From Tolypothrix sp. PCC 7910 (GTDB lineage Bacteria; Cyanobacteriota; Cyanobacteriia; Cyanobacteriales; Nostocaceae), in the NCBI RefSeq assembly GCF_011769525.1, contig NZ_CP050440.1, positions 7,612,001 to 7,676,000 of the forward strand: a stretch of DNA of 64,000 nt, written 5' to 3'. The notes beneath the pieces were generated by a model. The model ran no database searches. It was given only the letters and a program-made list of their open reading frames with translations, and had not been told where the DNA came from. The translations under genes were made by a program, and so were the position numbers. The stretch's first letter is position 1. Every line of letters starts with the position of its first letter. Shown here piece after piece: positions 17,424 through 25,927 of the stretch.

Positions 17424-17507
17424 TAGTCAACCAGCACTAGCCTAATGACAAAGGACAAATGACGAATTGACAAATGACATAGAAAAATGACAAAGGACAA
17501 ATTACAA
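17400..17507. repeat. heptamer tract between truA and rplM
   Basis: AGTCAAGAGTCAATGGTCAAAAGTTAATAGTCAA runs across the truA stop. It is followed by TGACAAAGGACAAATGACGAATTGACAAATGAC-type copies up to the rplM ATG. A copy of AAAGGACAAA lies 8-17 nt before the ATG and may act as the ribosome binding site. In-frame repeat codons upstream of the ATG are excluded from the gene. Confidence 0.65.
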
Positions 17508-17963
17508 ATGACTAAAACATACCTTCCTCCTCAAGATGCTCTTGAGCGTGAGTGGTACATAGTAGATGCCACAGACCAACGCCTCGGTCGCCTTGCCAGT
17601 GAAATCGCTATGGTTTTGCGAGGTAAAAAGAAAGCTGAGTATACTCCTCACCTAGATACAGGTGATTTTGTAATTGTTATTAATGCTGAAAAAATAGCAG
17701 TTACAGGTAAAAAACGTACCCAAAAGCTCTATCGTCGCCATTCCGGTCGTCCTGGTGGAATGAAGACAGAAACCTTCGCTAAACTGCAACAGCGTCTACC
17801 AGAAAGAATTGTAGAACACGCTGTTAAAGGGATGTTACCTAAAAATAGCCTGGGTAAGCAGTTGTTTACTAAGCTGAAAGTCTATGCTGGGCCAACTCAC
17901 CCCCATGCAGCGCAAAAACCTAAAGAACTGAAAGTTAATACAATTCCTGGAGCAGAAAGTTAA
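17508..17963 (+). CDS. rplM: 50S ribosomal protein L13 (uL13)
   Basis: A 151-residue L13 starting at ATG 17508 ([21 protein letters not shown]). [34 protein letters not shown] and [13 protein letters not shown] are diagnostic. L13 is an early assembler of the large subunit. It pairs with rpsI, which starts within its stop codon (TAATG), so the two are translationally coupled. Confidence 0.97.
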   Translation: MTKTYLPPQDALEREWYIVDATDQRLGRLASEIAMVLRGKKKAEYTPHLDTGDFVIVINAEKIAVTGKKRTQKLYRRHSGRPGGMKTETFAKLQQRLPERIVEHAVKGMLPKNSLGKQLFTKLKVYAGPTHPHAAQKPKELKVNTIPGAES

Positions 17964-18382
17964 TGATAGCAGTAGCAGAAACTACTAGTGGTCGTGCCGT
18001 ATACTGGGGTACTGGCCGCCGCAAGTCAGCAGTAGCAAGAGTACGTTTGATTCCAGGTAGCGGTCAACTGACTGTGAATGGTAAAGATGGAAATTTGTAC
18101 TTCCAATTCAACGCCAATTATCTGGGTGTAATTAAAGGCCCTCTAGAAACATTGGGACTAGAAAACGAATATGACATCTTAGTAAAAGCTGAAGGTGGTG
18201 GCTTAACCGGACAAGCTGATTCTATTCGTTTGGGTGTTGCTCGTGCCTTGTGTCAGCTAGACCCAGATAACCGTTCCCCTTTAAAAACAGAAGGTTACCT
18301 CACTCGTGACCCACGAGCTAAAGAGCGGAAAAAATACGGTTTGCACAAAGCTCGCAAAGCACCTCAGTACTCAAAACGGTAG
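17963..18382 (+). CDS. rpsI: 30S ribosomal protein S9 (uS9)
   Basis: A 139-residue S9. [21 protein letters not shown] near the start and the C-terminal [22 protein letters not shown] are diagnostic. The last Lys-Arg reach P-site tRNA. It overlaps rplM by one base. The stop codon runs into a GGGCATT repeat. Confidence 0.97.
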   Translation: MIAVAETTSGRAVYWGTGRRKSAVARVRLIPGSGQLTVNGKDGNLYFQFNANYLGVIKGPLETLGLENEYDILVKAEGGGLTGQADSIRLGVARALCQLDPDNRSPLKTEGYLTRDPRAKERKKYGLHKARKAPQYSKR

Positions 18383-18401
18383 GGCATTGGGCATTGGGCA
18401 T
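18382..18401. repeat. GGGCATT heptamer, three copies
   Basis: GGGCATT occurs at 18382-18388 and 18389-18395, with a partial third copy at 18396-18401, directly after the rpsI stop codon. It is a different heptamer family from the TGACAAA type seen elsewhere in the cluster. Confidence 0.7.
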
Positions 18402-18494
18402 GAATTTTTTCGCCTTGTCCTCTTGGTCCGCCTTGCCTACGCTTTGAAATCATCTGAAAGTTATAATTGATATAGATTCACCACAAAAGGAACA

Positions 18495-18734
18495 ATGGCT
18501 AAATCTGATATTCATCCCAAGTGGTATCCAGATGCGAAAGTTTACTGCAACGGTCAAGTTGTAATGACTGTTGGCTCTACCAAGCCAGAACTGCACGTAG
18601 ATGTTTGGTCTGGAAACCATCCTTTCTACACCGGCACCCAGAAGATTATCGATACTGAGGGTCGAGTAGAGCGCTTCCTTCGCAAGTACGGTATGAGCAG
18701 CACTCAAACCTCAGGCGACACAGACAAAAAGTAG
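18495..18734 (+). CDS. rpmE: 50S ribosomal protein L31 (bL31), zinc-free type
   Basis: A 79-residue L31: SDIHPKWYPDAKVYCNGQVV, the segment LHVDVWSGNHPFYTGTQKI and GRVERFLRKYGM are diagnostic. Only one cysteine remains (VYCNG), and the second pair (usually CxxC in DVCSxCHPF) is WSGN. It should therefore not bind zinc (the C-minus form). AAAGGAACA precedes the ATG. It lies between S9 and RF1, an order common in cyanobacteria. Confidence 0.96.
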   Translation: MAKSDIHPKWYPDAKVYCNGQVVMTVGSTKPELHVDVWSGNHPFYTGTQKIIDTEGRVERFLRKYGMSSTQTSGDTDKK

Positions 18735-18737
18735 CGG

Positions 18738-18805
18738 GTTGGCTCTGCTGTTAACGACGACCCTGCAATCAGCTGGGTCGATTGTCATTTAATGCTTGAG
18801 CCAAC
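18738..18805 (+). promoter_or_regulatory. nested hairpin between rpmE and prfA
   Basis: The outer stem pairs GTTGGCTC (18738-18745) with GAGCCAAC (18798-18805). Inside it CGACCC (18758-18763) pairs with GGGTCG (18775-18780). The structure fills most of the gap after the rpmE stop and ends 30 nt before the prfA ATG. No T run of terminator type follows (TTGTTATTTTAAGG is weak). It may regulate prfA or protect the rpmE mRNA end. Confidence 0.45.
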
Positions 18806-18834
18806 TTGTTATTTTAAGGAGCGTCGCACTCATC

Positions 18835-19935
18835 ATGGCTGAATCATACCTGCTGGACAAACTAAAATCTGTTGAACAAACCTTTAATGAATTAACTCGT
18901 CGTCTTGGTGACCCCGATACCGCGAGAAATCCTGACGAGTTTCAACAAATTGCTAAATCTCGTTCTTCTTTGGAAGAGGTAGTTAATACCTATGAAACTT
19001 GGAAAGTCGCTCAAGAAGATTTGATCGGAGCGCGTCAGGTTTACAAAGAATCGGCGAGCGATCCGGAGTTGCAAGAAATGGCAGCCCTGGAAGTAGATGA
19101 ACTAGAGCAAAAAATAGAATATTTAGAGAACCGCTTAAAAATATTGTTGTTACCCCGCGATCCCAACGATGATAAAAACATCATGTTGGAAATTCGCGCT
19201 GGTACTGGCGGCGACGAAGCGAGTATTTGGGCAGGCGATTTACTGCGGATGTACTCTCGCTACGCTGATGGACAGAACTGGAGAGTGAAACTAGTGAGCG
19301 AGTCACTAGGTGAAATGGGCGGCTTTAAAGAAGTAATCCTGGAAATTCAGGGAGAGAGTGTTTACAGTAAGTTGAAGTTTGAAGCTGGAGTACATCGCGT
19401 ACAGCGTGTACCTGCAACTGAAGCTGGGGGAAGGGTTCACACCTCTACAGCTACAGTGGCTATCATGCCAGAGGTCGATGATGTAGAAATCCACATTGAC
19501 CCCAAGGATATTGAAATGACCACAGCTCGTTCTGGTGGTGCTGGTGGACAAAACGTCAACAAGGTGGAAACGGCTGTTGACTTGATGCACAAACCTACAG
19601 GAATTCGGATTTTCTGTACAGAAGAACGCAGCCAGTTGCAAAACAAAGAACGGGCAATGCAAATTTTGCGAGCGAAACTTTACGAAATGAAGTTACGCGA
19701 ACAACAAGAAGCTGTAACTTCCATGCGGCGATCGCAAGTTGGTACAGGGTCGCGATCGGAAAAAATCCGCACCTATAATTATAAAGATAACCGCGTTACC
19801 GATCACCGTCTGGGACAGAACTATTCTCTTAACCCTGTATTGGAAGGTGATTTAGAGTCAGTTATACAATCTTGTATTTCTCAAGACCAGCAGGAACGGT
19901 TAGCAGAGTTAGCGGCCTCTGGTGCTACCAGCTAA
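18835..19935 (+). CDS. prfA: peptide chain release factor 1
   Basis: A 366-residue RF1. It has the codon-recognition tripeptide PAT in [18 protein letters not shown], which specifies UAG/UAA reading. The catalytic GGQ lies in [15 protein letters not shown]. The C-terminal [12 protein letters not shown] is also present. The start is placed at ATG 18835 ([10 protein letters not shown]) after AAGGAGCG, rather than at an upstream TTG that would add 13 unsupported residues. It is the last gene of the cluster and a strong terminator follows. Confidence 0.96.
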   Translation: MAESYLLDKLKSVEQTFNELTRRLGDPDTARNPDEFQQIAKSRSSLEEVVNTYETWKVAQEDLIGARQVYKESASDPELQEMAALEVDELEQKIEYLENRLKILLLPRDPNDDKNIMLEIRAGTGGDEASIWAGDLLRMYSRYADGQNWRVKLVSESLGEMGGFKEVILEIQGESVYSKLKFEAGVHRVQRVPATEAGGRVHTSTATVAIMPEVDDVEIHIDPKDIEMTTARSGGAGGQNVNKVETAVDLMHKPTGIRIFCTEERSQLQNKERAMQILRAKLYEMKLREQQEAVTSMRRSQVGTGSRSEKIRTYNYKDNRVTDHRLGQNYSLNPVLEGDLESVIQSCISQDQQERLAELAASGATS

Positions 19936-19958
19936 TTGTTTTGTAATAAATTTTCTCG

Positions 19959-20004
19959 AACCGCTTGTTGTGATGTTATTTTTAACGCGTACAAGCGGTT
20001 TTCT
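19959..20004 (+). terminator. intrinsic terminator after prfA
   Basis: AACCGCTTGT (19959-19968) and ACAAGCGGTT (19991-20000) are perfect 10-base complements with a 22-nt loop, followed by TTCT. It lies 24 nt after the prfA stop and marks the end of the ribosomal cluster. Confidence 0.65.
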
Positions 20005-20345
20005 AATATAGTGCTGTAATCGATAGATTGGCTGCAGCGGCTGAAGCGTCGGTAGATGAAGCAAAAGCAAGTTGAATATTTGCGAGCGATCGCTTATTTA
20101 TCTACAAGTAAACTTGTAAAGTTATCTGTATAGGCAACCAAAATATTGTTAATTTTTATTACAAATATCTAATAATAAATACAAATTTTATCAGGATATT
20201 GCTTTCTGCTTTTTGTGCATGAGATAGCGCTATTGACGATCAAAAGTAAAGCAATAAAGATGAAATTGCTTGAGCTTATGGGATGTGGAAACCTCGTGTA
20301 TTAATTGAGATAATGTTACAGTCTTGAATTTTCCGAGGTGTATTT
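20005..20345. other. spacer between prfA and the 161-residue protein
   Basis: About 340 nt, AT-rich to the right. There is no gene, tRNA or clear repeat. A possible promoter for the next gene may lie within AT-rich 20140-20330, but no box pair stands out. TTTCCGAGGTG just before the next ATG provides a ribosome binding site. Confidence 0.4.
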
Positions 20346-20831
20346 ATGTCACTACCCAATGAACCTTCAGCTTGGCAAGTAGAATCAAGCGATGTTTTTA
20401 TGCCAATCTACTATAAAGGTGATTTAGCTGGTTTTTTTAAGCGAGAATATGCAGATGAAATTATTAAGTTTTTAAACCAGGATGAAGTTTTAAAAAAAGC
20501 ACTTAAATTGGCTTGCACTGATTTAGTTAAAGCAACTGGTGGTGACAGTAAGCAAGTCAAATATAAGATAAGAAAATATATAAAAATTAGCGAACGTCCC
20601 AAATATGGAACTAGGGCGATCGCACTTTTATTAAGTGAAAGACAGAAAACTTTAGATTTGAGTAGTCAGGAGTTTGCTAAATTTTGCGATACATTTAAAG
20701 TTTCTCCTTCTGAACTTAATAATATTTATGCTGGGGAAGTTATTGATGATAGCTTATTATCACCACTTTCACGAATATTAGGTATATCAAAAGAACAGTT
20801 GCAAGAAGTCCGCGATGGTGCTGAAGAATAA
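20346..20831 (+). CDS. hypothetical protein with HTH-like C-terminus
   Basis: A 161-residue soluble protein, not recognised by name. The C-terminal half (about residues 95-158: LLLSERQKTLDLSSQEFAKF, then VSPSELNNIYAG and GISKEQLQEVRDG) looks like an XRE-type helix-turn-helix with its short following helices. The N-terminal half is unassigned. The sequence is more AT-rich than the ribosomal genes. A DUF2887-like protein follows 40 nt downstream on the same strand, so the two may form one unit. The DNA-binding role is inferred from the helix pattern only. Confidence 0.6.
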   Translation: MSLPNEPSAWQVESSDVFMPIYYKGDLAGFFKREYADEIIKFLNQDEVLKKALKLACTDLVKATGGDSKQVKYKIRKYIKISERPKYGTRAIALLLSERQKTLDLSSQEFAKFCDTFKVSPSELNNIYAGEVIDDSLLSPLSRILGISKEQLQEVRDGAEE

Positions 20832-20871
20832 ATTCATAGACGCATCTATAATACAAAACTTGTAGACTTTT

Positions 20872-21684
20872 GTGAAAACTGACATTTTATTTTATCGGCT
20901 ATTTCAAGAAATACCTAGTATTTTCTTTGAAATCATTGGTAATACTCCTGACGAAGCAAACAATTATCTGTTTTCATCAGTTGAAATTAAACAAACTTCA
21001 TTCCGAATAGATGGGTTATTTTTGCCTATAGAAATTACTGATAGACCAATTTACTTCGTTGAAGTTAAATTTCAACAAGATGACGAAATTTACTCACGAC
21101 TGATTGCGGAAATAAGTTTATACCTGCGTCAGAATAAACCCAAAAATGATTGGAGTGCTGTGGTTTTATACCCAAACAGGAGTGTAGATACAGGAGATAT
21201 TAAACACTATTGTGAATTCTTTGCTAGTCAAAGAATAAAACGGATTTATTTGAATGAATTGGGTGATACTGCTACTTTACCAGTTAGCATAGCAACCGTT
21301 AAATTAGTAGTTGAAGATGCAGAGATAGCGATTCACCAAGCGCAAGAGTTAATCAAGAAAACTAAGCAAGAGACGAACTCAAAATTACAGCAGCAATTAT
21401 TACAATTAATAGAAACTATCTTAGTTTATAAATTTCCTAACATGAGTCGGGAGGAAATCGAAGCCATGTTTAGTTTGAGCGAGTTAAAACAGACAAGATT
21501 TTATCAGGAAGCTTTTCAGGAAGGCAAAGAAGAAGGTGAGCGCACAGGTAAGTTAAAAGCAGTACTACCAATGTTGACAGCTGGTTTGACTGTAGAGCAA
21601 ATAGCTCAAGCTTTAGAATTGAGTGCGGAGGAAGTTAGCCAAATAGTACAACAGCAGGTTTCTAACTCCAGCAGCGAAGAATAA
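20872..21684 (+). CDS. DUF2887 / Rpn-type PD-(D/E)XK protein
   Basis: A 270-residue protein of the cyanobacterial DUF2887 group, related to Rpn transposase-like nucleases. The start (KTDILFYRLFQEIPSIFFEI) and SSVEIKQTSFRIDGLFLP are typical. The putative nuclease core has Asp in RIDG and a Glu-x-Lys in YFVEVKFQQ (about residues 62-70). The C-terminal part is a helical linker (EEGERTGKLKAV) and a small HTH-like end (LTVEQIAQALELSAEEVSQI). The start is GTG. Such genes are multicopy accessory genes in cyanobacteria. Cellular function is not established. Confidence 0.8.
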   Translation: MKTDILFYRLFQEIPSIFFEIIGNTPDEANNYLFSSVEIKQTSFRIDGLFLPIEITDRPIYFVEVKFQQDDEIYSRLIAEISLYLRQNKPKNDWSAVVLYPNRSVDTGDIKHYCEFFASQRIKRIYLNELGDTATLPVSIATVKLVVEDAEIAIHQAQELIKKTKQETNSKLQQQLLQLIETILVYKFPNMSREEIEAMFSLSELKQTRFYQEAFQEGKEEGERTGKLKAVLPMLTAGLTVEQIAQALELSAEEVSQIVQQQVSNSSSEE

Positions 21685-21720
21685 CAGCATAATTTGAATA
21701 CTAGGGTAGACAAATGTCGA

Positions 21721-21892
21721 AATGGGTGATTGTGATTAGGTATATATGATTAGGTATATATAACTTAATTAGCTGTGAGCGTGACAATCTCAAACTCTTT
21801 TTTTATCATTCAGCAATTTTTCCCGACGAAATATTAATTAAATTTTGTTAAGATTGACACGGCATTACCACTTCATCCCGAAATCACCCATT
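21721..21892 (+). promoter_or_regulatory. inverted and tandem repeats in the ABC-F leader
   Basis: AATGGGTGATT (21721-21731) is the exact reverse complement of AATCACCCATT (21882-21892), enclosing 150 nt. Between them the 14-mer GATTAGGTATATAT occurs twice in tandem (21734-21747 and 21748-21761). The right arm ends 21 nt before the ATG of the ABC-F gene. The arms could pair in the leader RNA, or the tandem 14-mer could bind a regulator. Function is unknown. Confidence 0.45.
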
Positions 21893-21913
21893 CCCCTACC
21901 TGAGAAAAACTTG

Positions 21914-23608
21914 ATGCTGCGACTAGAACATATTAGTAAAATTTATCCCACAGGTGAAGTTCTCAAAGATATCAACTGGGAAGTTAAACCTGGCGATCGC
22001 ATCGGCTTAGTCGGTGTGAACGGCGCAGGTAAATCTACCCAACTGAAAATTATCTCTGGAGAAATTGAACCGACGGCTGGGGAAATTATTCGTCCTGCGA
22101 GTTTACATATAGCCTACCTCAACCAAGAGTTTGAAGTAGACCCCGGCCGCACTGTGAGAGAAGAATTTTGGACTGTTTTTAAAGAAGCGAATCAAGTGCA
22201 GCTTTCCATAGCTCAGGTAACAAGAGACATGGAAACTGCAACTCCAGAGGAACTCGATCACTTAATTAACAAATTGGATCGCTTACAGCGCCAATTTGAA
22301 GGCTTGGATGGCTACGGTTTAGAAGCACGCATCGGCAAAATATTACCAGAAATGGGATTTGAACAAGAAGATGGCGATCGCCTCGTTAGCGCCTTCTCTG
22401 GTGGTTGGCAGATGCGGATGAGTTTGGGTAAAATTCTGTTGCAAAAACCAGATTTATTGCTACTGGACGAACCAACAAACCACTTAGACTTAGAAACTAT
22501 TGAGTGGTTGGAAAATTACTTAAAAAGTCTAGTGACTCCAATGGTTATAGTCTCCCATGACCGGGAGTTTCTTGACCGCCTCTGCACTCAAATTGTAGAA
22601 ACAGAACGTGGTGTTTCTACTACTTACCTGGGTAATTATTCATCCTACCTGCAACAAAAAGCTGAAAATCAATCAGCACAGTTGAGTGCTTACGAAAGAC
22701 AGCAGAAAGAACTAGAGAAACAACAAGCTTTCGTTGACAGATTTCGCGCTAGTGCTACCCGTAGTACTCAAGCCAAAAGCCGCGAAAAACAACTAGACAA
22801 AATCGAGCGAATTGAAGCACCTACAGGTGGTGTCAGAACTCTACATTTTCGCTTTCCCGATGCACCCCGTAGCGGACGAGAAGTAGTCATCATTAAAGAT
22901 TTAACTCATATCTATGACGATAAAATCTTATTTTTAGGAGCCAATCTCTTCATTGAAAGAGGCGATCGCATCGCTTTCCTAGGCCCCAACGGTGCAGGTA
23001 AATCTACCCTACTGCGGGTGATTATGGGTATGGAACCACCCACAGAAGGTAGCGTTAAATTAGGCGATCACAATGTGATTCCTGGTTACTTTGAACAAAA
23101 TCAAGCAGAAGCTTTGGATTTGAAAAAGACAGTCATGGAAACTATTCATGATGAAGTTCCCGACTGGAAAAATGAAGAAGTTCGCACATTGTTAGGACGC
23201 TTCTTATTTACTGGAGACACGGTATTTAAACAAGTTGGTGCATTAAGTGGAGGCGAAAAAGCACGTCTAGCTTTAGCAAAAATGCTCTTACGTCCAGCAA
23301 ATTTACTAATCTTAGATGAGCCGACAAACCATCTAGATATTCCAGCTAAAGAAATGTTGGAAGAAGCCCTGCAAAATTACGATGGTACAGCGATTGTTGT
23401 TTCTCACGACCGTTATTTTATCTCGCAGGTAGCCAATAAAATAGTAGAAATTCGCGATGGTGAATTCCGTGTTTATTTAGGTAATTATCATTACTATCTA
23501 GATAAAATTGCGGAAGAAAAAGAAGCAGAAAAATTAGCTGCGATCGCGGCGGAAAAAGCTGCTAAAAAAGCTGCTAAAGCCGCTAAAGCTTCGGCAAAAC
23601 GCAAATAA
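21914..23608 (+). CDS. ABC-F family ATP-binding protein
   Basis: A 564-residue protein with two ABC ATPase domains and no membrane segments. The Walker A motifs are GVNGAGKST (about residue 36) and GPNGAGKST. Signatures are SGGWQMR and SGGEKAR, and both halves have LLLDEPTNHLD-type Walker B motifs. The domains are joined by the long helical ABC-F linker rich in Glu/Gln/Lys. The C-terminus is a Lys/Ala-rich tail. ABC-F proteins act on the ribosomal E site. The start is set at ATG 21914; an upstream TTG frame is non-conserved. The closest relatives are likely Uup/EttA-type housekeeping members rather than resistance factors. Confidence 0.93.
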   Translation: MLRLEHISKIYPTGEVLKDINWEVKPGDRIGLVGVNGAGKSTQLKIISGEIEPTAGEIIRPASLHIAYLNQEFEVDPGRTVREEFWTVFKEANQVQLSIAQVTRDMETATPEELDHLINKLDRLQRQFEGLDGYGLEARIGKILPEMGFEQEDGDRLVSAFSGGWQMRMSLGKILLQKPDLLLLDEPTNHLDLETIEWLENYLKSLVTPMVIVSHDREFLDRLCTQIVETERGVSTTYLGNYSSYLQQKAENQSAQLSAYERQQKELEKQQAFVDRFRASATRSTQAKSREKQLDKIERIEAPTGGVRTLHFRFPDAPRSGREVVIIKDLTHIYDDKILFLGANLFIERGDRIAFLGPNGAGKSTLLRVIMGMEPPTEGSVKLGDHNVIPGYFEQNQAEALDLKKTVMETIHDEVPDWKNEEVRTLLGRFLFTGDTVFKQVGALSGGEKARLALAKMLLRPANLLILDEPTNHLDIPAKEMLEEALQNYDGTAIVVSHDRYFISQVANKIVEIRDGEFRVYLGNYHYYLDKIAEEKEAEKLAAIAAEKAAKKAAKAAKASAKRK

Positions 23609-23620
23609 CAACTAAGTAAT

Positions 23621-23643
23621 CACACTGGATTTTACGTAGTGTG
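23621..23643 (+). terminator. weak hairpin after the ABC-F gene
   Basis: CACACT (23621-23626) and AGTGTG (23638-23643) can pair, 12 nt after the stop codon. No T run follows, so it is only a possible terminator. Confidence 0.3.
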
Positions 23644-24003
23644 TATGATGCTGCAATAGCTTAGTTGAAAAGTGTTCATTCTCAGCTTTCAACATCATGC
23701 ACTACTGCTATACAATGATGAATTAGGCAGTAAATAGTATATTCTACATAAATAGCAAGAAATCTACAAAAGTTGCAGCAAAACGCCAATTAGAGCTTGA
23801 CTGCTAGGACTATACAAAAGCTTTTTTTGATAATTAGTCCCACACAAATACCATAAAAAATAAGCAAAAGTTACTAAAGTTAAAAAAACTCTAAAAAATA
23901 CTGATTTTTTTGATAAAAGAAGTTAATAAGCAGAAATCCTCTTGCAGTGGTGATTAGCAGTGGTATCATTCGGGTATTACAAAAAGTAAAGGGCAATTTT
24001 ACT
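23644..24003. other. AT-rich spacer upstream of gpmI
   Basis: About 360 nt with no gene. It contains poly-A/T stretches (for example AAAAAAACTCTAAAAAATACTGATTTTTTTG near 23883-23914) likely to be part of the gpmI promoter region. The final part reads open into gpmI without conserved coding content. Confidence 0.4.
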
Positions 24004-25602
24004 ATGACCAAAGCACCTGTTGCTCCTGTGGTGCTAGTCATTTTAGACGGATGGGGCTACTGCGAGGAGAAGCGTGGAAACGCTATAGCTAATGCGAAAA
24101 CTCCAGTCATGGATAGCTTATGGGCAGCTTATCCACACACCCTCATTCGCACATCAGGAAAAGCCGTAGGGTTGCCAGATGGTCAAATGGGCAACTCGGA
24201 AGTTGGTCATTTGAACATTGGCGCTGGGCGAGTAGTACCGCAAGAATTAGTACGCATCTCTGATGCGGTGGAAGACGGTTCTATTAAGCTCAATCCAGCA
24301 CTTGTCAAAATTTGCCAGGAAGTGCGCGATCGCAATGGCAAGCTTCACATGGTAGGTCTGTGTTCAGAGGGTGGAGTACATTCCCATCTCACCCATTTAT
24401 TCGGACTACTAGACTTAGCTAAGGATCAGCAAATTTCCCAAGTTTGTATCCATGCGATTACCGATGGTCGTGACACCACACCGACCGAAGGTGTCAAAGC
24501 AATTGGGCAGCTGCAAGAATACATAGACCGTGTAGGTATAGGGCGGATAGTCACCCTCAGCGGTCGCTACTACGCTATGGATCGCGATCATCGTTGGGAT
24601 CGAGTTAAACGTGCTTACGACGTAATGACCCAAGATGAAGTAACCGATAATCGCCAAGCCGTAGAAGTTTTAGCAGCATCCTACGCCGCCGGAGTCACAG
24701 ACGAATTCATCAACCCCACACGTATTGCTCCTGGCGCAATTGCAGCCAGGGATGGAGTGATATTCTTCAACTTCCGCCCCGATCGCGCTAGACAACTCAC
24801 TCAAGCTTTTGTCAGCCCAGAATTTAAGGGCTTTGAAAGGCAGTTAATTCAACCACTTTCTTTTGCTACTTTTACTCAGTACGATCCAGATTTAAAAGTA
24901 GCTGTTGCCTTTGAGCCACAGAATCTCACAAATATTTTGGGAGAGGTCGTCGCTAATCACGGATTGAAGCAATTCCGCACTGCTGAAACCGAAAAATACG
25001 CCCATGTTACCTACTTCTTTAATGGCGGTCTAGAAGATCCTTTTGAGGGCGAAGACCGGGAACTCGTAAGTAGTCCTATGGTAGCAACTTACGATAAAGC
25101 CCCGGCGATGTCCGCAGCAGCCGTTACAGAAGTTGCGATCGCAGCGATTGAAAAATGTATCTACTCGTTGGTTGTAATTAACTATGCCAACCCAGATATG
25201 GTAGGGCATACGGGTCAGATAGAAGCTACGATAGAAGCAATTGAAAAAGTTGATCTCTGTTTGGGTCGCCTACTTGCTAGCATTACTAATGTTGGGGGGA
25301 CAACAATTATTACTGCTGACCACGGTAATGCTGAGTATATGCTAGATGATGCGGGTAATCCCTGGACAGCCCACACCACTAACCCCGTCCCCTTAATTTT
25401 GGTGGAAGGAGAAAAAGCGAAAATCCCTGGACATGGTACAAATGTCGAACTGCGAAGCGATGGCAAGCTAGCCGACATTGCACCAACAATTCTAGAGATT
25501 TTACAACTACCTCAGCCATCAGAAATGACAGGGCGATCGCTAGTTGTACCGGCTGGATATGATGTGCAACGCAGTCGTACTCCCGAACCAGTAGGTTTGT
25601 AA
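24004..25602 (+). CDS. gpmI: phosphoglycerate mutase, cofactor-independent
   Basis: A 532-residue iPGM that interconverts 3- and 2-phosphoglycerate using a metal pair. VLVILDGWGYCEE at the start carries the first metal aspartate. The phosphoserine motif is GQMGNSEVGHLNIGAGR (about residues 60-76). The ends of the metal site are in NYANPDMVGHTG and ITADHGNAEYM. It acts in glycolysis and in carbon flow from the Calvin cycle. The start is set at ATG 24004; the preceding in-frame codons are not conserved. A perfect palindrome follows the gene. Confidence 0.97.
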   Translation: MTKAPVAPVVLVILDGWGYCEEKRGNAIANAKTPVMDSLWAAYPHTLIRTSGKAVGLPDGQMGNSEVGHLNIGAGRVVPQELVRISDAVEDGSIKLNPALVKICQEVRDRNGKLHMVGLCSEGGVHSHLTHLFGLLDLAKDQQISQVCIHAITDGRDTTPTEGVKAIGQLQEYIDRVGIGRIVTLSGRYYAMDRDHRWDRVKRAYDVMTQDEVTDNRQAVEVLAASYAAGVTDEFINPTRIAPGAIAARDGVIFFNFRPDRARQLTQAFVSPEFKGFERQLIQPLSFATFTQYDPDLKVAVAFEPQNLTNILGEVVANHGLKQFRTAETEKYAHVTYFFNGGLEDPFEGEDRELVSSPMVATYDKAPAMSAAAVTEVAIAAIEKCIYSLVVINYANPDMVGHTGQIEATIEAIEKVDLCLGRLLASITNVGGTTIITADHGNAEYMLDDAGNPWTAHTTNPVPLILVEGEKAKIPGHGTNVELRSDGKLADIAPTILEILQLPQPSEMTGRSLVVPAGYDVQRSRTPEPVGL

Positions 25603-25607
25603 AAAGA

Positions 25608-25623
25608 TAACAGTTAACTGTTA
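25608..25623. promoter_or_regulatory. 16-base palindrome between gpmI and secG
   Basis: TAACAGTTAACTGTTA is a perfect palindrome 5 nt after the gpmI stop. It lacks a following T run, so it could be an operator for secG or part of a weak terminator. Confidence 0.35.
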
Positions 25624-25676
25624 CCTAAACCCTGACACTTCTGTTTTGAAATTGACTATCTATTTAGATTGCTACC

Positions 25677-25910
25677 ATGACAGTTTCTAATATTGTTCAA
25701 GGCATTTGGGCGCTTTCCGCCGTTGGTTTAATCGTCTTAGTACTGCTGCATAGTCCTAAAGGAGATGGTATTGGAGCCATTGGTGGACAAGCTCAACTGT
25801 TTAGCAGCACCAAAAGCGCAGAAAACACCTTAAACCGAATTACTTGGGCATTAACAGTAATTTTTCTCGGTTTAACAGTAGTTTTAAGTGCTGGCTGGCT
25901 ACCTAAGTAA
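25677..25910 (+). CDS. secG: preprotein translocase subunit SecG
   Basis: A 77-residue protein with two hydrophobic helices (about residues 5-24 and 52-72). The conserved loop between them is HSPKGDGIGAIGGQAQLFSSTKSAENTLNRIT. SecG increases the efficiency of the SecYE channel; SecY is encoded at 11344-12657. It follows gpmI by 74 nt, an order seen in cyanobacteria. Confidence 0.95.
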   Translation: MTVSNIVQGIWALSAVGLIVLVLLHSPKGDGIGAIGGQAQLFSSTKSAENTLNRITWALTVIFLGLTVVLSAGWLPK

Positions 25911-25927
25911 CCATAGGGAATAGGGAC

